Origin: Acidobacteriota bacterium
GTDB taxonomy: Bacteria; Acidobacteriota; Vicinamibacteria; Vicinamibacterales; CAVVIG01
Direction: 5' to 3'
Length of the DNA stretch: 52,516 bases
NCBI GenBank assembly: GCA_018268955.1
Contig: JAFDVO010000018.1
Location: 1 to 52,516 of the forward strand
Numbering within the stretch: position 1 is the stretch's first letter; every line of letters starts with the position of its first letter. Shown here piece by piece: positions 14,749 to 23,995 of the stretch. A model generated the notes under the pieces. It ran no database searches, was not told the origin of the DNA, and saw only the letters and a list, made by a program, of their open reading frames with translations. The translations under genes were made by a program, and so were the position numbers.

Positions 14749-16062
14749 GTGGCCCTCGACCTGCTCCTCCTGCTCGCGCTGTTCGTGCTGAACGGCGTGT
14801 TCGCCATGTCGGAAATCGCGATCGTCTCTGCCCGACGCGCGCGTCTCCAGCAGATGGCCGAGGCAGGCTCGGGCGGCGCGGCGCGCGCCCTCGACCTGGC
14901 CGCTGAGCCGACGCGATTCCTGTCCAGCGTGCAGGTCGGGATCACCTGCATCGGCATCCTGAGCGGCGCCGTCGGCGAGGCGTCGATCGCCGCCCCGATC
15001 CGTGGCTGGCTGGAGCACGTGCCGGTCCTCGCGCCACACGGCGAGACGCTGGCGCTGCTCGTCATGGTCGCCTGCCTGACCTTCGCGTCGCTGATCGTCG
15101 GCGAGCTGGTGCCCAAGCGGCTCGCGATGGCGCACCCCGAGCGGATTGCGACGATCGTGTCGCGCCCCGTGCAGGCCATCGGACGGCTCGGGCGGCCGGT
15201 CGTTCACCTGCTCAGCGTCACGACTGACGCCGTGCTGCGGCTGATGCGCGTCCGCACGGAGATGCGCCCTGGCGTCACGGTCGACGAAATCCGGCTGCTG
15301 CTCCAGCAGGGGGCCGACGAGGGTGTCGTCGAAGCCACCGAGCACACCATGGTGAGTAACGTCCTCGGCCTCGACGACCGGACGGTCGGCTCGGTGGCCA
15401 CGCACCGCGCGGATGTCGTGTTCCTGGATGTGCGCGCCTCGCGGGAGGCGATCATCCGGACACTCCGCACGACGCCACACACCGCCCTTCCGCTCTGCGA
15501 CGGTGGCCTGGATCATGTCGTCGGCGTCGTCCGGAGCGCACGCGTTCTGGATCGCATGCTTGACGGGCACGCAGCGGACCTGCGCGCCCTGGCCGAGCCG
15601 CCGCTGGTCGTACCCGAGACGATGAGCCTGATGCAGTTGCTGGAGCGGTTGAAGGCGGCACACCTGCCGCTCGCCCTCGTCGTCGACGAATTCGGCGGTG
15701 TCGAGGGACTGGTCACGCTGGCGGATGTGACCGACGCGCTGATCGGCCGTCGACAGGCGCCGGGAGACGGCGACCCGCTCGTGCTGCGACGGGACGAGCA
15801 CAGCTGGCTGGTGGACGGGTCCGTGAGCCTCACAGAGCTGGAGCAGACGCTCGGCGTGGACCTCCTCGCGGCCTCGGAACGGAAGCGTTGTCACACGCTC
15901 GGCGGGCTCGCGATGCTCGGGCTCGGGCGGCTCCCCCGCACAGGCGATCGCTTCACGCGCGCGGGCGTCCTGTTCGAGGTGGTCGACATGGACGGCACGC
16001 GTGTCGACCGGGTGCTCGTCTCGCGCCCGGGTGCGGAAGGCCGGGCAGCAGGGCTGGGGTAA
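14749..16062 (+). CDS. CNNM/CorC (HlyC) family membrane protein with CBS pair
   Basis: This 437-residue protein begins with a CNNM/DUF21 membrane domain (about residues 1-150; helices around LLLLALFVLNGVF and VACLTFASLIVGELVPKR). A CBS pair follows at about 200-325, with the second CBS motif in LPLALVVDEFGGVEGLVTLAD, and a C-terminal CorC_HlyC domain lies at about 345-430. Family members are linked to Mg2+/Co2+ or Na+ handling. Earlier hemolysin naming is historical. The GTG at 14749 is the only start that keeps the full first helix. The alpha/beta hydrolase follows 11 nt after the stop. Confidence 0.88.
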   Translation: MALDLLLLLALFVLNGVFAMSEIAIVSARRARLQQMAEAGSGGAARALDLAAEPTRFLSSVQVGITCIGILSGAVGEASIAAPIRGWLEHVPVLAPHGETLALLVMVACLTFASLIVGELVPKRLAMAHPERIATIVSRPVQAIGRLGRPVVHLLSVTTDAVLRLMRVRTEMRPGVTVDEIRLLLQQGADEGVVEATEHTMVSNVLGLDDRTVGSVATHRADVVFLDVRASREAIIRTLRTTPHTALPLCDGGLDHVVGVVRSARVLDRMLDGHAADLRALAEPPLVVPETMSLMQLLERLKAAHLPLALVVDEFGGVEGLVTLADVTDALIGRRQAPGDGDPLVLRRDEHSWLVDGSVSLTELEQTLGVDLLAASERKRCHTLGGLAMLGLGRLPRTGDRFTRAGVLFEVVDMDGTRVDRVLVSRPGAEGRAAGLG

Positions 16063-16065
16063 ACT
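16060..16065 (+). promoter_or_regulatory. Candidate -10 box for secreted hydrolase
   Basis: TAAACT overlaps the stop codon of the preceding gene and lies eight bases before the ATG at 16074. It is one of several TANNNT boxes at this spacing in the window. Confidence 0.3.
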
Positions 16066-16073
16066 TCGACTCC

Positions 16074-17102
16074 ATGATGAAGCGGTTCGCCCTGATCCTG
16101 TTGCTGTTCTCTGCGGTCCTCTCGCCGGTGGCCGCCGCCGCGCAAGGCGCTGGCGGTGCCGCCGCCCCGGTTCCAACGCCGAGCGACGTGAAGCCGATCA
16201 GCATCACGTGCGATGAGTGCCCGTACCCGTATCCGAGCAAGTACCTCAACCTGACCACGTACGGCCAGGATGTTCGCATGGCCTACATGGACGTGGAGCC
16301 GCAGGGCGCTGCCAACGGCCACGTCGTGGTGCTGCTGCACGGCAACAACTTCGCGGGCTTCTACTTCGGCAACATCGCCGAGGCGCTGCGGAAGGAAGGG
16401 TTCCGCGTCATCGTGCCGGACCAGATGGGCTACGGCCGGTCGTCGAAGCCGATCATGCCGTACAGCTTCAACGACTTCGCCCGCTACACGGCCACGCTGC
16501 TCAGGAGCCTGAACATCCAGAAGGCCATGATCGTCGGGCACTCGATGGGCGGCATGCTGGCCGCGCGCTTCGCCACGCAGTATCCGGCGATGACGGAACG
16601 GCTCGTGATCTACAACCCGATTGGCGTCATCGACTCGCGCTTCGACCGGCCGGCGCAGAGCGTGGACGAGGGGTACAAACAGGCGCTGGGTGCCACGTAT
16701 CAGTCGATCCGCGCCAGCCTCATGCGGTACGTCGCACACAACCCGAAGGCGTGGAACGACACGTTCGAGACCTACGCGAGGATTCGGTACGGCTGGACGC
16801 TCAGCGCCGACTGGCCACGGCTGGCCATGGTGCAGACGCTCATCGGTAACGTGAACTACGCCGATCCGGTGGTCTACGACTGGGCGCACATCAAAGCCAC
16901 GACCCTCGTCTTCGGCGGCGCCGACGACTACCTGGCCGGCACCCCCGCGATCTTCCAGGAGCGGATGAAGTACATCTCGACCACTATTCCGGACGGCAAG
17001 GCGCGTCTGCTCCTCCTGCCCGGCCTCGGCCACGTGCCGCACCTCGAGGCGCCGGAGCGCACGCTGCCCCCGCTGGTGGCGTTCCTGAAAGAGGGGGTCT
17101 GA
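16074..17102 (+). CDS. Secreted alpha/beta hydrolase
   Basis: This 342-residue protein has a signal peptide (MMKRFALILLLFSAVLSPVA, cleavage near residue 24). A short Cys-containing segment (CDECPYPYP) precedes a classic alpha/beta-hydrolase domain. The oxyanion motif is VVLLHGNN, the nucleophile elbow GHSMGG, the acid region GGADDYLAG and the catalytic His is in LPGLGHVPHLEAPE. This resembles haloalkane-dehalogenase/epoxide-hydrolase-like periplasmic hydrolases; the substrate is unknown. A perfect GC hairpin directly follows the stop codon. Confidence 0.88.
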   Translation: MMKRFALILLLFSAVLSPVAAAAQGAGGAAAPVPTPSDVKPISITCDECPYPYPSKYLNLTTYGQDVRMAYMDVEPQGAANGHVVVLLHGNNFAGFYFGNIAEALRKEGFRVIVPDQMGYGRSSKPIMPYSFNDFARYTATLLRSLNIQKAMIVGHSMGGMLAARFATQYPAMTERLVIYNPIGVIDSRFDRPAQSVDEGYKQALGATYQSIRASLMRYVAHNPKAWNDTFETYARIRYGWTLSADWPRLAMVQTLIGNVNYADPVVYDWAHIKATTLVFGGADDYLAGTPAIFQERMKYISTTIPDGKARLLLLPGLGHVPHLEAPERTLPPLVAFLKEGV

Positions 17103-17122
17103 GGCCCCCGGTCCAGGGGGCC
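17103..17122 (+). terminator. GC stem-loop after secreted hydrolase
   Basis: GGCCCCC pairs perfectly with GGGGGCC around the loop GGTCCA, starting one base after the TGA stop. No U-tract follows, but position and stability favour a terminator or 3'-end stabiliser. Confidence 0.6.
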
Positions 17123-17124
17123 CG

Positions 17125-17166
17125 TTCCGAATTCCGAGTTCCGAATTCCGAGTTCCCAGTTCCAAT
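17125..17166. repeat. Heptamer array, TTCCGAR x 4 plus two variants
   Basis: TTCCGAA and TTCCGAG alternate twice, followed by TTCCCAG and TTCCAAT. The array fills the gap between the hydrolase terminator and the Ppx/GppA gene, and its last unit supplies the first two bases of that gene's ATG. Confidence 0.9.
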
Positions 17167-18721
17167 GCCCGCGCACACCCCTGAGGTCGTCGCCGTGCTC
17201 GACATGGGAGCCACGGCGATCCGGCTGGTGATTGCTGAAGTCACCGCGGATCGCCGCGTGCGCCTCATCGAAGAAGCGTCGCGGGGCGTCCTCCTGGGGC
17301 GCGACACCTTCTCGGGCGCCGGCGTGATCAAGCCGCGGACCGCCGACAGCGCCTTTGCTGCACTCGATGGCTTCCGCCACATCATGGACGGCTATGGCGT
17401 CACGGAGGTCCGGGCGGTGGCGACGAGCGCCGTGCGCGAGGCGCGCAACGGCGACCTCTTCCTCGATCGTGTGCGTGCGCGTACTGGCATCAGCTTCGAC
17501 GTGATCAACGAGGCCGAGGAGACGCGTCTCCTCTACCTCGCCGTTCGCGATTCCCTGCGTCGTCATCCTGCACTGAAGGGTGCGTGGACGCTCATCGCGG
17601 AGGTCGGTGGCGGCAGCACGAGCCTGACGCTGCTCCGTTACGGGCAGCCGGTCCGCTCGGGTGTCTACGCGCTCGGCGCCGTGCGATTCCGCCAGCGCCT
17701 GGAGTTGCGGCGCTACAGCCACGAGGTGCAGGTCGCGCTGCTGAAGCGGGTCATCGCGAACGTGATCGACGAGATCCGTGTGGAGATCCCGCTCCACAAG
17801 GTCACGCAGATCATCGCGGTTGGCGGCGACATCCGCCTTGCGGCATCCCACATCCAGGCGCAGGACGGCCAGCAGCAGACCCGCGAGATTCCGCGCGACG
17901 CGCTGGTCGCGTTCGCGTCCGACATCGAAACGCTGGATGACGACGCCCTGGCAGCGCGATTCAGGCTGCCCGCCATCGAGGCCGACACGCTGATCCCGTC
18001 GATGATGATCTACGCGACGCTGCTCTCGGATACGGCCGCCCGGCGCATCATCGTGTCCGACGCATCCCTGCGCTCCGGCATGCTGATGGATCTCGCCGAG
18101 CCGGAGGCCCAGGCCAGCGCGCGCGACTTCGAGCACCAGGTGCTTGCCAGCGCGGAAGCCCTCGGCAGCCGGTTCCGCTTCGACCGGGCGCACGGCCGGC
18201 ATGTCGCCAGCCTCGCAACGAAGCTGTTCGACCTGCTGCAGGATGAGCACAAGCTGTCGCACCGCGAGCGCCTCCTGCTGCAGACGGCAGCGCTCCTGCA
18301 CGACGTCGGCATCCACGTCAGCCTGCGGTCGCACCACAAGCACTCGCAGTACCTGCTGTCGGCGTCGCAGATCTTCGGGCTGTCGAACGACGAAACCGCC
18401 GTCGTGGCCAACGTCGCACGCTATCACCGCGGGAACCTGCCGCAGCGCAGCCACCTGCCGTACATGGAACTGGATCAACCAGAGCGGATGCTCGTCAACA
18501 AGCTTTCGGCCATCCTCCGCGTCGCCAACGCGCTCGATGCCGAGCACCTGCAGAAGGTCCGCGACCTCCGGCTGCTGCGCGACGATCAACCGTGGGTGCT
18601 CGAATTGATCGGCACGGGTGACGTCACGATGGAACAGCTGGCCGGAACCGCGCGCGCGGATCTCTTCGTCGAAGTGTTCGGGCGCGAGCTCCTGGTGCGC
18701 TCGGCCAACGTGGTGGGCTGA
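17165..18721 (+). CDS. Ppx/GppA-family exopolyphosphatase with HD domain
   Basis: This 518-residue protein has an ASKHA-fold Ppx/GppA N-terminal half: phosphate loops VLDMGATAIRLVIAE and IAEVGGGSTSL, with AVATSAVREARN and the catalytic-Glu region VINEAEETR. The C-terminal half (about 330-510) is an HD-type helical domain with LLQTAALLHDVG and HHKHSQYLL. This is the layout of E. coli Ppx/GppA, which hydrolyse polyphosphate or pppGpp. The TGA stop shares its last base with the ATG of ppk1 (TGATG), so synthesis and breakdown enzymes are co-translated. No ribosome site is visible upstream of the ATG because the heptamer array abuts it. Confidence 0.9.
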   Translation: MPAHTPEVVAVLDMGATAIRLVIAEVTADRRVRLIEEASRGVLLGRDTFSGAGVIKPRTADSAFAALDGFRHIMDGYGVTEVRAVATSAVREARNGDLFLDRVRARTGISFDVINEAEETRLLYLAVRDSLRRHPALKGAWTLIAEVGGGSTSLTLLRYGQPVRSGVYALGAVRFRQRLELRRYSHEVQVALLKRVIANVIDEIRVEIPLHKVTQIIAVGGDIRLAASHIQAQDGQQQTREIPRDALVAFASDIETLDDDALAARFRLPAIEADTLIPSMMIYATLLSDTAARRIIVSDASLRSGMLMDLAEPEAQASARDFEHQVLASAEALGSRFRFDRAHGRHVASLATKLFDLLQDEHKLSHRERLLLQTAALLHDVGIHVSLRSHHKHSQYLLSASQIFGLSNDETAVVANVARYHRGNLPQRSHLPYMELDQPERMLVNKLSAILRVANALDAEHLQKVRDLRLLRDDQPWVLELIGTGDVTMEQLAGTARADLFVEVFGRELLVRSANVVG

Positions 18722-20835
18722 TGCATCCGCACGACGGACGTCTGTTCCTGAACCGTGAGCTGTCCTGGCTGGCCTTCAACGAGCGGGTGCTCGAGGAGGC
18801 CGAGGACACGAGCAATCCGCTGCTCGAACGGGTCAAGTTCGCCGCAATCACCGCGTCGAACCTCGACGAGTTCTTCATGGTGCGCGTGGCGGGGCTGCGC
18901 GAAGCCGCCGACGAGCACAACCCGGCGCCCGACCTGTGCGGGATGACGCCGGACGAACAACTGTCGGCGATCAGCGAACGGGCGCACCGCTTCGTCGATC
19001 GCCTGTACACGTTGGCGACCCGCACGCTGCTGCCGGCCCTCGCGCCGCACGGGATCCGCGTCGTCCGCGTGAGCGAACTGCCCGAGGATCGGCGGGCGGC
19101 GCTGTCGGCCTACTTCCGCGACAGCGTCCTGCCCGTGCTCACCCCGCTCGCGATCGACGTGCTGCGCCCGTTCCCGCGCCTCTCGTCGCTGAGCCTCAAC
19201 GTGGCCGTGTTGCTCGAGCCCGCGGGAGACGACTCCCGTCCCAGGCTCGCGGTCGTCCAGGTGCCACTGGGGCTGCAGCGTCTCGTGCATGTCGAGGAGG
19301 ACGGGGGGGACTACTACGTCCTTCTCGAGGACGTCATCCGTCAGCACCTGGGCCAGCTCTTCCCCGGCCAGCGCATCAGGGAGTCCGCAGCCATTCGGCT
19401 CTCGCGTGACGCGGAACTCGAGTTCGACGATGAAGGCGGGCTGACACAGCTCGAGCGGGTGGAACGCGAACTCCGGCGCAGGCGGTTGAGCGACGTCGTG
19501 CGGCTGGAGATCGAGGCGGGCGCCTCCGACGAACTGGTCGGCATCCTCTGCGAGCAGGTCGAGATCGACCGCACCGGCGTGTACGCCGTCGACGGCCCGC
19601 TCGACCTCCGGATGCTGATGCAGCTCGTGGATCTTCCGGGTCGGGCTGAACTCCGGGACACGCCAGTGGCTCCGGTGAATCCGCTCGAGGGCGAGGCCGA
19701 CATCTTTGCGGCGATCGATGCACGCGACATGCTCCTGCATCACCCCTATGAATCCTACGACCCGGTCGTCGCGCTGCTCGCGCAGGCAGCCGACGATCCT
19801 GATGTCCTGGCTATCAAGCAGACGCTCTATCGCGCGAGCCCGAGCTCCGCGATCATCGCGAGCCTGCAGCGGGCTGCGGAGCGCAACAAGCAGGTCACCG
19901 TCGTCGTCGAGCTGACGGCGCGGTTCGACGAGGAGCGGAACATCCGCTGGGCACGCGCACTCGAGGAAGCGGGAGCGCACGTCATCTACGGCATCCGCGG
20001 GTACAAGGTCCACGCGAAGATCTGCCAGATCGTCAAGCGCACGCGTGAGGGGCTCCGCCGGTACGTCCACCTCGCGACCGGCAACTACAACGAACGGACC
20101 GCCCGCATCTACACGGACTTCGGCCTGCTCACGACGAACCCGGCGCTGGCCGCCGATGCCAGCGCCTTCTTCAGTGCCCTGACCGGATATTCCGATCCGC
20201 CCCGCCTGAAGAAGCTGACCATGGCCCCCACGGGGCTGCGCGAGAAGTTCCTGCGCCTGATCAACCGCGAGCGGCGGCGTGCGGAGGCCGGGCAACCGGC
20301 CGAGATCATGGCCAAGATGAACTCGCTCATCGATGACGAGATCATCGAGGCGCTCTACGCCGCCTCGCGTGCGGGCGTGTCCATCCGCCTGAACGTCCGC
20401 GGCATCTGCGCGCTGCGCCCGGGCCTGCCCGGCCACAGCGAGACGATCGAGGTCGTGTCGGTCGTCGACCGGTACCTCGAACACTCGCGGATTTACTGGT
20501 TCCTCAACGGAGGCGAGGAGGAGCTGTATCTCGCCAGTGCGGACTGGATGACGCGCAACTTCGACAAACGGATCGAACTGCTCTTCCCGGTGGAACGCGC
20601 GGACCACAAGGCGCGCGTCCTGCACGTGCTGCGGTCGATGTTCAAGGACAACGTGAAGGCCCGCCGGCTCGCAGCCGACGGCAGCTACCACCGGGTCGCG
20701 CCGGAACCAGGCGAGGATCGCTTCCGCGTGCAGCAGGTCCTCGCTGAGGAGGCCCAGCGCGCCGCGCACGTCGCGCGCGAAACGGCGGGCGTCACGTTCA
20801 TCCCCGCACAGCGCGGCAATGCGGCAGGACGTTAG
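18721..20835 (+). CDS. ppk1: Polyphosphate kinase 1
   Basis: This 704-residue protein has the complete PPK1 architecture. The N-terminal helical domain begins LFLNRELSWLAFNERVLEEA and contains ASNLDEFFMVRVAGL. The head domain follows, then two phospholipase-D-like catalytic domains with the autophosphorylated His431 in GYKVHAK, the second catalytic His588 in RYLEHSRIYWF, and LATGNYNERTARIYTD. It reversibly transfers the gamma phosphate of ATP to polyphosphate. Length is typical (about 690-740). Its TAG stop lies inside the GTTAGAC heptamer array. Confidence 0.96.
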   Translation: MHPHDGRLFLNRELSWLAFNERVLEEAEDTSNPLLERVKFAAITASNLDEFFMVRVAGLREAADEHNPAPDLCGMTPDEQLSAISERAHRFVDRLYTLATRTLLPALAPHGIRVVRVSELPEDRRAALSAYFRDSVLPVLTPLAIDVLRPFPRLSSLSLNVAVLLEPAGDDSRPRLAVVQVPLGLQRLVHVEEDGGDYYVLLEDVIRQHLGQLFPGQRIRESAAIRLSRDAELEFDDEGGLTQLERVERELRRRRLSDVVRLEIEAGASDELVGILCEQVEIDRTGVYAVDGPLDLRMLMQLVDLPGRAELRDTPVAPVNPLEGEADIFAAIDARDMLLHHPYESYDPVVALLAQAADDPDVLAIKQTLYRASPSSAIIASLQRAAERNKQVTVVVELTARFDEERNIRWARALEEAGAHVIYGIRGYKVHAKICQIVKRTREGLRRYVHLATGNYNERTARIYTDFGLLTTNPALAADASAFFSALTGYSDPPRLKKLTMAPTGLREKFLRLINRERRRAEAGQPAEIMAKMNSLIDDEIIEALYAASRAGVSIRLNVRGICALRPGLPGHSETIEVVSVVDRYLEHSRIYWFLNGGEEELYLASADWMTRNFDKRIELLFPVERADHKARVLHVLRSMFKDNVKARRLAADGSYHRVAPEPGEDRFRVQQVLAEEAQRAAHVARETAGVTFIPAQRGNAAGR

Positions 20836-20864
20836 ACGTTAGACGTTAGACGTCAGACGCTAAC
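20831..20864. repeat. Heptamer array, 3 x GTTAGAC plus variants
   Basis: Three perfect GTTAGAC units are followed by GTCAGAC and GCTAAC. The array forms the whole junction between the convergent ppk1 and aldo/keto reductase genes and supplies both TAG stop codons (20833-20835 on plus, 20860-20862 on minus). Confidence 0.9.
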
Positions 20865-21855
20865 TTCGCTTGCTGTCGACCATCGCCCCGAGGCTCGCTG
20901 GATAGCGCGCGCCTGACGCGGCGCCGATCGGGAACGCCGCGTCCAGTTCAGCGAGGTCAGCGGACGACAACGCGAGGTCCACGGCAGCGGCGTTGCTTTC
21001 GAGATACGTGCGACGCTTTGTACCCGGGATCGGCACCAGGTCGTCGCCCTGGGCGAGAATCCACGCAAGCGCCAGTTGGGTGGGCGCGCATTGCCGCCGC
21101 GCCGCGATGCGCTGGAGCGCATCGACGAGCGAGAGGTTCTTCTGGAGATCGTCCCCCTGGAAGCGCGGCAGCGTACGACGGAAGTCATCCGCCGGCAGGT
21201 CCTCGGTCGTTGTCACCGATCCAGAGAGGAACCCGCGCCCCAGCGGGCTGAAGGGCACGAACCCGATGCCCAGGTCACGGCAGGTTGGAATCACGTCCTG
21301 CTCGGGCTCGCGGTTCCAGAGTGAGTATTCACTTTGGAGCGCGGCAATCGGGTGCACCGCATGGGCGCGGCGGATCGTGTCGGCCGACGCCTCCGACAGC
21401 CCGAGGTGCCGCACCTTCCCTGCCCTGACGAGATCGGCCATGGCGCCGACCGACTCTTCGATGGGCACGCGCGGGTCGACGCGATGGAGGTAGTAGAGAT
21501 CAATCTCGCTGACGCCAAGCCGCTCGAGGCTGGCGTCGCAGGCACGCCTGATGTACTCGGGCGAGCCGTCCACACCCATCGGCGTGCCGTCCGCGCCACG
21601 CAGGATGCCGCACTTGGTCGCCAGCACGACCTCGCGGCGCCGGCCACGAATCGTGTCCCCGACAAGACGCTCGTTGGCGCCGGCGCCGTAGACGTCGGCG
21701 GTGTCGAGAAAGGTCACGCCGAGGTCGAGCGCCCGCAGCAGCGTGGCCTTCGACTCGTCGTCATCGCGGGTGCCGTAAGCCTGGGACATGCCCATGCACC
21801 CAAGCCCGATAGCTGACACCTGCAAACCGCTGCGACCGAGCATCCGCTGCTTCAT
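20860..21855 (-). CDS. Aldo/keto reductase
   Basis: This 331-residue NADPH-type AKR has the tetrad in context: Asp and Tyr in FLDTADVYG, Lys in VLATKCG and His in YYLHRVD. The substrate loop includes [17 protein letters not shown], and the C-terminal cofactor region is [16 protein letters not shown]. It resembles YajO/IolS-like reductases of the AKR13 type. It is transcribed alone, with GGGAGA upstream of the ATG. The physiological carbonyl substrate is unknown. Confidence 0.92.
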   Translation of the reverse strand: MKQRMLGRSGLQVSAIGLGCMGMSQAYGTRDDDESKATLLRALDLGVTFLDTADVYGAGANERLVGDTIRGRRREVVLATKCGILRGADGTPMGVDGSPEYIRRACDASLERLGVSEIDLYYLHRVDPRVPIEESVGAMADLVRAGKVRHLGLSEASADTIRRAHAVHPIAALQSEYSLWNREPEQDVIPTCRDLGIGFVPFSPLGRGFLSGSVTTTEDLPADDFRRTLPRFQGDDLQKNLSLVDALQRIAARRQCAPTQLALAWILAQGDDLVPIPGTKRRTYLESNAAAVDLALSSADLAELDAAFPIGAASGARYPASLGAMVDSKRS

Positions 21856-21946
21856 CTGTGGTGGTCTCCCGTTCCGCCCATCATCCTACGCCTGACGGGC
21901 GCAGCTGACATGGGAGGCGCGTCCAGAAGAGCCACAAGAGACGAAA

Positions 21947-21980
21947 GGCCGTGCCGCCAGCGACGGCCAGCGACACGGCC
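21947..21980 (-). terminator. Third stem-loop downstream of amt
   Basis: GGCCGTG (21947-21953) pairs with CACGGCC (21974-21980). It is the distal member of three consecutive stem-loops between the amt stop and the aldo/keto reductase start. No T-run. Confidence 0.35.
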
Positions 21981-21985
21981 CTCCG

Positions 21986-22014
21986 GGTGCGCGTCGGACC
22001 TGACGACGCGCACC
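21986..22014 (-). terminator. Second stem-loop downstream of amt
   Basis: GGTGCGCGTC and GACGCGCACC are perfect 10-bp arms with a 9-nt loop, about 55 nt past the amt stop codon. This is the strongest of the three hairpins here and the likeliest terminator. Confidence 0.55.
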
Positions 22015-22030
22015 GTCGATCCCCGAGTGT

Positions 22031-22055
22031 GCGTCCGACGTCCTGGGACGGACGC
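22031..22055 (-). terminator. First stem-loop downstream of amt
   Basis: GCGTCCG pairs with CGGACGC around an 11-nt loop, 11 nt beyond the amt stop codon. Confidence 0.4.
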
Positions 22056-22066
22056 CACCCGGGGAA

Positions 22067-23566
22067 CTAGCGCATCAACCTGGCATCCGATGCCGCGAGG
22101 TGCGGAGAGCCACCCGCGTGGATGACGAACTCCGGATAGGCCAGCATGCCGTGCTCGTGCAGGTCGAGCCCTTCGAGCTCACCTTCCTTCGACACACGGA
22201 GCGTGCCTGTGGCCTTCACGGCATACATCAGCACGACGGACACGACGAGCGTTGCGACGACGACCGCGCCGCTGCCAATCGCCTGGGACATCAGCTGCGC
22301 CATGCCTCCGCCGTAGAACAGCCCCTTCACGACCGTGGACGTATCCACGCCGGTTGGCGTCGGCAGCCCGAACTGCCCTGTGGCGAACAGCCCCAGCGAC
22401 ACCGTCCCCCAGATTCCGCAGACCAGGTGCACGGGCACGGCGCCGATCGGGTCGTCGATGCGCAGGTACTCGAGCGCGTCCATCGCCCAGATGACGAGCA
22501 CGCCGGCCACGACACCAATCAGGAAGGCCCCGGTCGGGCTGACCCAGTAGCACGGTGCCGTAATCGCCACCAGCCCGGCCAGGAAGCCGTTCGTGGTGAG
22601 GCCGAGATCCCACTTCTTCACGCGCGCATACGCGTAGAAGAGCGCGGTCAGGCCGCCGGTGCACGCGGCCATGGTGGTATTGAACGAGACCCGAGAAATC
22701 CCCTGCATGTCCATCGCTGACAGCGTGCTGCCCGGATTGAAGCCGTACCACCCGAACCAGAGGATCAGCCCGCCGACCGCGCCAAGAATGATGTTGTGCG
22801 GGAGGGGCGGCCCGCCGCCGTCACGCAGGAACACACGCCCGAGTCGAGGACCGAGCGCAATCGAGCCGATCAGCGAGATCGCCCCGCCGATGCTGTGCAC
22901 GACCGTCGACCCCGCGAAATCGCGGAAGGGCACCGCCATCGTCGCGAGCCAGCCGTCCGGCCCCCAGCCCCAGTGCCCGATGATCGGGTAGATGAACCCG
23001 GTCACACCGATGCTGTAGAGGATGTCGCCCACGAAGCCGCAGCGACCGACCATCGCGCCCGAGGTGATCGTCGAGCAGGTGTCGGCGAAGGCGAACTGGA
23101 AGACCCAGAAGGCCAGCAGCGGGATGCCTGTGCTGCCGTAGGTCTCCGGCAGACCCTTCAGGAAGAACCCGGTGGTGCCAATGAACCCGTTCCCCGGCTC
23201 GAACATGAAGGCGAAGCCCCAGGCCCAGAACGTCACGCCGCAAATCGCGGTGTCGACGATCCCCTCGACGAGGATGTTGATCGACTCGCGGGAGCGCGCG
23301 AAACCGGCCTCCAGCATCACGAAGCCGACCTGCATGCAGAAGACGAGGAAGGCTGCGAGCAGCACCCACACCGTGTTGAGCGCGTTCACCTCTGGCGACG
23401 GCCCCGCATCAGCGGCGTGGAGCGGCTCCGGCAGGAACATCCGCATCGCGGAGAGCAACAGGATCAGCCCGATGGCCTTGCCTCCTGCGAGCGCAAGCGC
23501 ATTGGCGCGTATGTTCGGATCCTCGAGCGCGGCGACAATTCGACGAAACAGGCGTGTGATGCCCAT
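22067..23566 (-). CDS. amt: Ammonium transporter
   Basis: This 499-residue Amt/Mep/Rh channel has eleven predicted helices and the twin-His pore in VVHSIGGAISLIGS and VPVHLVCGIWG. The family signature DTCSTITSGAMVGR and the Gly-rich FGWYGFNPGST are present, with a cytosolic tail containing DLHEHGMLAYPEF. It carries NH4+/NH3 across the inner membrane. An N-terminal hydrophobic segment (about residues 20-50) precedes the first conserved helix and may be a signal sequence. GGAGG lies eight bases before the ATG at 23566, favouring it over the ATG at 23581. No glnB/glnK gene is adjacent, which is unusual. Confidence 0.95.
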   Translation of the reverse strand: MGITRLFRRIVAALEDPNIRANALALAGGKAIGLILLLSAMRMFLPEPLHAADAGPSPEVNALNTVWVLLAAFLVFCMQVGFVMLEAGFARSRESINILVEGIVDTAICGVTFWAWGFAFMFEPGNGFIGTTGFFLKGLPETYGSTGIPLLAFWVFQFAFADTCSTITSGAMVGRCGFVGDILYSIGVTGFIYPIIGHWGWGPDGWLATMAVPFRDFAGSTVVHSIGGAISLIGSIALGPRLGRVFLRDGGGPPLPHNIILGAVGGLILWFGWYGFNPGSTLSAMDMQGISRVSFNTTMAACTGGLTALFYAYARVKKWDLGLTTNGFLAGLVAITAPCYWVSPTGAFLIGVVAGVLVIWAMDALEYLRIDDPIGAVPVHLVCGIWGTVSLGLFATGQFGLPTPTGVDTSTVVKGLFYGGGMAQLMSQAIGSGAVVVATLVVSVVLMYAVKATGTLRVSKEGELEGLDLHEHGMLAYPEFVIHAGGSPHLAASDARLMR

Positions 23567-23686
23567 CGACGGAACCTCCAAGACGTATGGGTCGACCAGG
23601 TCCCCGTGCTGGGGCCGGCACGAGACCGGTCCGCAGTGCGGTGAACGACGAGACGACGAGTGAAGTGAAGAGCGTGCGGGAGTGCG

Positions 23687-23995
23687 TTACAGGCGGAGCG
23701 GCGTGCGCGCGGTGATGGGCCGCAGCACGGGTCCACGACCCTGCGTCGAGGACCAGAGCGGGACCGCAGGCGCCACCACGACGGCAGTGGTGCCGATCGC
23801 GTCGAGGAGTGCAGGCTGGGCGACCGCCTTCGAACCGCCGTCGACCTCCTCGACGCCGGCGACCGAGAGGGTGTCGAACAGATCGCAGCTGGCGAACGGC
23901 GCGGTCACCGGGCACGCGATGAGCAGCAGGAGGCAGATGGCTGCCACGCGGCTGATCCAGCGATACCGTCCCGAGATGAAGCGGAAGGCCTGCAT
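23687..23995 (-). CDS. Small secreted protein, unknown function
   Basis: This 102-residue protein has a clear signal peptide (WISRVAAICLLLLIACPVTAPFAS), a single CDLFDT motif just after it, and an Ala/Val-rich remainder. I do not recognise a family. It lies 120 nt upstream of amt on the same strand and could share its transcript. It might be a periplasmic or inner-membrane-tethered small protein. The 298 nt upstream contain only hairpins at 24189 and 24238. Confidence 0.5.
   Translation of the reverse strand: MQAFRFISGRYRWISRVAAICLLLLIACPVTAPFASCDLFDTLSVAGVEEVDGGSKAVAQPALLDAIGTTAVVVAPAVPLWSSTQGRGPVLRPITARTPLRL

Noticed and set aside
16928..18589. 553-codon frame antisense to the Ppx/GppA gene
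   Set aside because: Shadow of the real gene; reads through the heptamer repeat as SELGIRN-type junk.
18586..20769. 727-codon open frame antisense to ppk1
   Set aside because: High-GC coding strands produce long antisense frames; the protein has no recognisable domain, whereas the ppk1 frame carries every expected motif.
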